DNA from: Clostridiaceae bacterium
GTDB lineage: Bacteria > Bacillota > Clostridia > Acetivibrionales > DUMB01
Direction of reading: 5' to 3'
DNA length: 64,000 nucleotides
Assembly (NCBI GenBank): GCA_012840085.1
Contig: DUMB01000040.1
Coordinates: 124,001 to 188,000, forward strand
The position numbers and the translations under genes were made by a program. Position 1 is the first letter of the stretch; each line of letters starts with the position of its first letter. The notes under the pieces are model-generated. The model was not told where the DNA came from. It worked only from the letters and a program-made list of their open reading frames with translations, and searched no databases. Shown here in pieces: positions 60,997-64,000 of this stretch.

Positions 60997-62348
60997 AAAG
61001 AATTTTTGCATTGATACTTGCTTTATTAATGGTGACGGCACTTTTTGTTGGATGTGGGTCTGACAAAAACGAGAAGGCAACAAATGATAGTGAGAAAGTT
61101 GTAGAAGAAAACAAATCTGACACACCTGATACCCAGCCGAAAGAAAAAGAAGCAGAACCTGTTACGATTAAATTTATACAGAACTCAGCAAATGGCGGAC
61201 GTGAAGATGTATTAAAGTCTATGATAGACAATTTCCAGACGAAGTATTCAAACATAACTGTAGATTATGAAATCATACCATGGAACGACTATTACACAAA
61301 GCTTAATACAGTGTTAAGTGCCGGGGCTGAAGCACCCGATGTGTTTGAGGTAGGTTATGAAAATTTTGCACAGTATGCTTCGAAAGGTCTCTTAAAAGAT
61401 ATAACTGATATAGTGGCAAGCGATTCGGAATTCAAAACGGAAAACATGAAAAAGCTTGCATTTGATGCATATAAGTTTGATGGAAAACAGATGGGAATAT
61501 GCACAGATTTTACCGGATGTATAATGTATTACAATAAGGACCTCTTTGACAGTAAAGGATTGGAATACCCAAATGAAAACTGGACTTGGGAAGATGAGCT
61601 CGAGGCAGCTAAGAAGCTTACAGATGAAAGCAAGGGCATATGGGGAACTGTTTCTCCGCTTCAGGTATATGAGTTTTACAAAACTATTGCACAAAACGGA
61701 GGAAGCGTCTGGGGTACTGACGGAAAGACTGTGACTGTCAACAGCAAGGAATGTGTAGAAGCTCTTCAATGGATGATTGATAAATCATATAAATATAAAG
61801 TTCAACCGCCTTTTACAAGCGATATTTATACTCAGCCTGATGCTGACTGGCGTGCATTTGAAGAGGGTAAAATTGCAATGCTCAGAAATGGTACCTGGCA
61901 GTTTGGAGAATTTGAAAAGAATGCTAAATGTAATTGGGATATAGTACTTGAACCTGGAAATACTCAAAAAGCACATCACTTCTTCTCCAACGGGTTAGCT
62001 ATGTATAAAAACAGCGAGAAAGGTAATGCAGCATGGACATTTATGAAATATATGGCCATAGATCCGTTTGTAGTTAACACAAGGATAGAAGAGAACTGGA
62101 ACATTCCTGTACTTAACGATGATAATGTCATGAGTGCATACTATAAGAAGACACCACCGGAATCCAAAAAGGTTGCAACAGATCTTCTCGACTCTCTGGT
62201 ACTGCCTCCACTGGGACCAATACCTGAAAAGTGGGCTGAGTTACAACAAGTATTAGGTGAAGAGCTGGAAAAAGCAAAGTATGGAAAAGTTACTGCACAG
62301 GAAGCGCTTGATGCAGCAAAAGAAAAGATTGAAAAACTGCTCCAATAA
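60990..62348 (+). CDS. Sugar ABC transporter substrate-binding lipoprotein
   Basis: 452 residues. The signal peptide ends in a lipobox LFVGC (Cys near residue 23), followed by a Lys/Glu/Asp-rich tether. The rest is an extracellular solute-binding protein of the MalE/UgpB class (family 1), with TIKFIQNSANGGREDVLKSM, a central YYNKDLFDSKGLEYPNENWT and KMAML-type tail region. The ligand cannot be read off. GAGGAGGG (60974-60981) is the ribosome site. It is the most downstream gene of the transporter set and is followed by a strong hairpin. Confidence 0.94.
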   Translation: MVKRIFALILALLMVTALFVGCGSDKNEKATNDSEKVVEENKSDTPDTQPKEKEAEPVTIKFIQNSANGGREDVLKSMIDNFQTKYSNITVDYEIIPWNDYYTKLNTVLSAGAEAPDVFEVGYENFAQYASKGLLKDITDIVASDSEFKTENMKKLAFDAYKFDGKQMGICTDFTGCIMYYNKDLFDSKGLEYPNENWTWEDELEAAKKLTDESKGIWGTVSPLQVYEFYKTIAQNGGSVWGTDGKTVTVNSKECVEALQWMIDKSYKYKVQPPFTSDIYTQPDADWRAFEEGKIAMLRNGTWQFGEFEKNAKCNWDIVLEPGNTQKAHHFFSNGLAMYKNSEKGNAAWTFMKYMAIDPFVVNTRIEENWNIPVLNDDNVMSAYYKKTPPESKKVATDLLDSLVLPPLGPIPEKWAELQQVLGEELEKAKYGKVTAQEALDAAKEKIEKLLQ

Positions 62349-62439
62349 TTTTTCAATCTGAAAATAAAGAAAACATTTAAAATGATAAAAAACATTAACG
62401 TTTATACTAAATTTATTAAATCGTCTAATGATTAGCTGT

Positions 62440-62478
62440 ATTTATAGATGGTCGTAATAAATACGGCCATCTATAAAT
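62440..62478 (+). terminator. Long hairpin after the binding-protein gene
   Basis: ATTTATAGATGG (62440-62451) pairs perfectly with CCATCTATAAAT (62467-62478), with inner CGTA/TACG pairing and a short loop. No clean U-run follows (TACCATTTATTAATTATT). It may limit read-through into the next gene. The 267-base gap 62349-62615 holds this hairpin and a weak operator-like ATTAACGTTTA near 62394. Confidence 0.65.
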
Positions 62479-62615
62479 TACCATTTATTAATTATTAATA
62501 GTACTTCTACGCGTACTTTTTATTATATTACATTAACTATATATTATCAAGTTATGAAAGTCTATGATAAGGAAAATATATGGATAATTATAAATCTCTT
62601 TAAGGAGTGGAACTA

Positions 62616-64000
62616 ATGACAAAAAGATTTATCCCTACAGGCAATGAAATGATATCAATACCAGAAATTAGAGAATCCGATGCTTCAATTTGCTCTATAA
62701 ATTTTTTACATATGGGATTTAAGGGGCTTATTGAAATTCGTGGAGGGAACAACCACGGAGATGAGTTTATGCGCCCATTTTGCAGAGTAGACGGAAAAGA
62801 CATGCCTATGGAAAATTTAGTATGGGACAATGTACATTACTGGATTCCGAGATTTAAAACAGAATGGGGCAGTATAATATTTTCAGGTTTAATACTTGCA
62901 CCTGTGGGTGAAAGAGGTTTTATTTATAAATTAAGTATAACGAATCATGGAAAAGAAGATGTTGATATTTCAACAGGCCTGAAGGGATGCTGGAAAAACT
63001 GTCTTCATACAATAAATGAAAGTAAAACTATGAACGGAAGCCAATATATATATAAAAGCAACTGGAATAGAAGTTTCATAATGGATTTCCGAAACATGGT
63101 CACTATATTTTCAATTGCTCCGATATTTAATGAAAAAATGGATAATGAAGTTTTTGAACATCACAATGATGGAATTAGATATGAATTGGCCAAGAGTTTT
63201 CATCTATGTCCCGGTGAATCATGTGAACTAACATTTTACTGGGGACTAGGCCTTGAAGAGGTAAGCGCGGCAACCTCTGCACAGGAAATGTTAAGAAAAG
63301 GCTTTGAAAAAGTAATGCATGATACGTGCAACTGGCTGTCAAGCCGTCAAAAAACCTGTCCAAATAAGGAATTAGAAAGCTTATTCAATAGAAACCTGTT
63401 TTTTAATTACTTTTATGCATCAGGTATAACTTTGGATACTGAAGAATTTGTTTTGGTTACATCCAGAAGTCCCAGATATTACGTAAGTGCGGCTTATTGG
63501 GATAGAGACAGTCTTTTATGGAGCTTCCCTTCGATTTTAATTACCGACGTGGACTATGCTAGAAACATGTTAGAATATGTTTTTACAAAGCAGATTAGGA
63601 ATGTAGGAATTCACAGCCGCTTTATTGACGGTACTATGTTGGAGCCGGGTTTTGAATTGGATGAATTATGTGCTCCTGTCATTGCCCTGCATAATTATAT
63701 TAGTTATTCCGGGGACATGACAATTCTTAGTGAAGATTATATTCTAAAAGGTTTAAGGAAAATTTTAAATATTCTTGATTCGAAAAAACACAGAGAGGTT
63801 GATCTTTACGAAACCTTTTTACAACCTACTGATGATATGATTGTCTATCCATATCTTACATATAACAATGTTTTAGTATGGAAGGCACTTATATATCTTG
63901 CTGAAATGCTAAAAGGTATTGAAGGAGTTGAGTTCAGTAACAAATTACTTGAAAAAGCTGCTAAAGTTGAAAAGGCTATTTGGGATCACTGTGTTGTAAA
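62616..64000 (+). CDS. Six-hairpin glycosidase-like protein, N-terminal 461 residues (partial)
   Basis: The frame opens at ATG 62616 after TAAGGAGTGG (62601-62610) and is still open at the window edge. An N-terminal beta-sandwich-like domain (about residues 1-220, with GLIEIRGGNN, CRVDGKDM and LILAPVGERGFIYKLS) leads to an (alpha/alpha)6-barrel region. Visible motifs are SPRYYVSAAYWDRDSLLWSF near residue 285 and LEPGFELDELCAPVIALHN near residue 345. Such enzymes include GH15/GH63/GH125-type and debranching-like hydrolases; I cannot fix the family from this part. It has no signal peptide. It probably acts in the cytoplasm on sugars imported by the adjacent transporter. Confidence 0.75.
   Translation, partial: MTKRFIPTGNEMISIPEIRESDASICSINFLHMGFKGLIEIRGGNNHGDEFMRPFCRVDGKDMPMENLVWDNVHYWIPRFKTEWGSIIFSGLILAPVGERGFIYKLSITNHGKEDVDISTGLKGCWKNCLHTINESKTMNGSQYIYKSNWNRSFIMDFRNMVTIFSIAPIFNEKMDNEVFEHHNDGIRYELAKSFHLCPGESCELTFYWGLGLEEVSAATSAQEMLRKGFEKVMHDTCNWLSSRQKTCPNKELESLFNRNLFFNYFYASGITLDTEEFVLVTSRSPRYYVSAAYWDRDSLLWSFPSILITDVDYARNMLEYVFTKQIRNVGIHSRFIDGTMLEPGFELDELCAPVIALHNYISYSGDMTILSEDYILKGLRKILNILDSKKHREVDLYETFLQPTDDMIVYPYLTYNNVLVWKALIYLAEMLKGIEGVEFSNKLLEKAAKVEKAIWDHCVV

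Overview
The window is low-GC Firmicute DNA, most like a motile, sugar-fermenting clostridium of the cellulolytic cluster III type (Ruminiclostridium/Acetivibrio relatives). This is inferred from the Bacillus/Clostridium-style fla/che operon (FliY with CheC-like domains, CheC and CheD, SigD, an FapA/DUF342 protein), strong AGGAGG ribosome sites, many TTG and GTG starts, and cytoplasmic beta-glucosidase and sugar-import genes. No rRNA, CRISPR array, prophage or plasmid backbone was seen.

Region 1 (1-26.45 kb) is the distal part of one long fla/che operon on the plus strand: fliK, flgD, a TIGR02530-type protein, flgE, flbD, fliL, fliM, fliY, cheY, fliO, fliP, fliQ, fliR, flhB, flhA, flhF, flhG, a PilZ/YcgR protein, cheB (without receiver domain), cheA, cheW, cheC, cheD, a small membrane protein, sigD, fapA, a small hypothetical gene, a SwrB-like protein and an MltG-like anchored protein. 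It encodes hook assembly, the switch, the export gate, adaptation and the late flagellar sigma factor. A tRNA-Leu(CAA) with its own promoter and terminator follows.

Region 2 (26.6-37.1 kb) is a patchwork of single genes: an RsiV-like stalk protein, a RAYT/IS200-like Y1 transposase, a GNAT acetyltransferase, azlCD (minus strand), a GH3 beta-glucosidase, a MATE transporter and a lipoprotein. About a dozen copies of a short GGGACAyTTCTC element (REP-like) lie between these genes, inverted on the two sides of the transposase gene.

Region 3 (37.5-51.4 kb) is an envelope-associated locus: a large exported protein with one membrane anchor region, an ABC ATPase and ABC-2 permease, a coiled-coil/Gly-Ser-Gln-rich membrane protein, then (from its own promoter) a MoxR AAA+ ATPase, a DUF58 protein, a BatA-like VWA protein and a double-VWA protein with a repetitive tail. 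An 18-bp tandem repeat array separates the two halves of the first transcription block.

Region 4 (51.7-52.4 kb) holds a 57-residue hydrophobic/basic peptide gene. Its Shine-Dalgarno can be sequestered by a 5' leader that itself encodes a 21-codon ORF, and a strong antisense promoter faces its 3' end. This is the least ordinary small locus here and resembles a type I toxin-antitoxin or leader-peptide attenuator.

Region 5 (52.5-64 kb) is sugar uptake and glycan metabolism: an AraC regulator, a decayed tandem copy of its 5' region, a 5'-truncated GH13 gene, a three-gene ABC-2 exporter, a LacI-type regulator, a binding-protein-dependent sugar ABC transporter (two permeases and a lipoprotein) and the start of a six-hairpin glycosidase-like gene that runs off the window. 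Near-palindromic GTTAAACGTTTAAC-like sites mark the lacI-type gene and the GH13 remnant and suggest a local LacI regulon.
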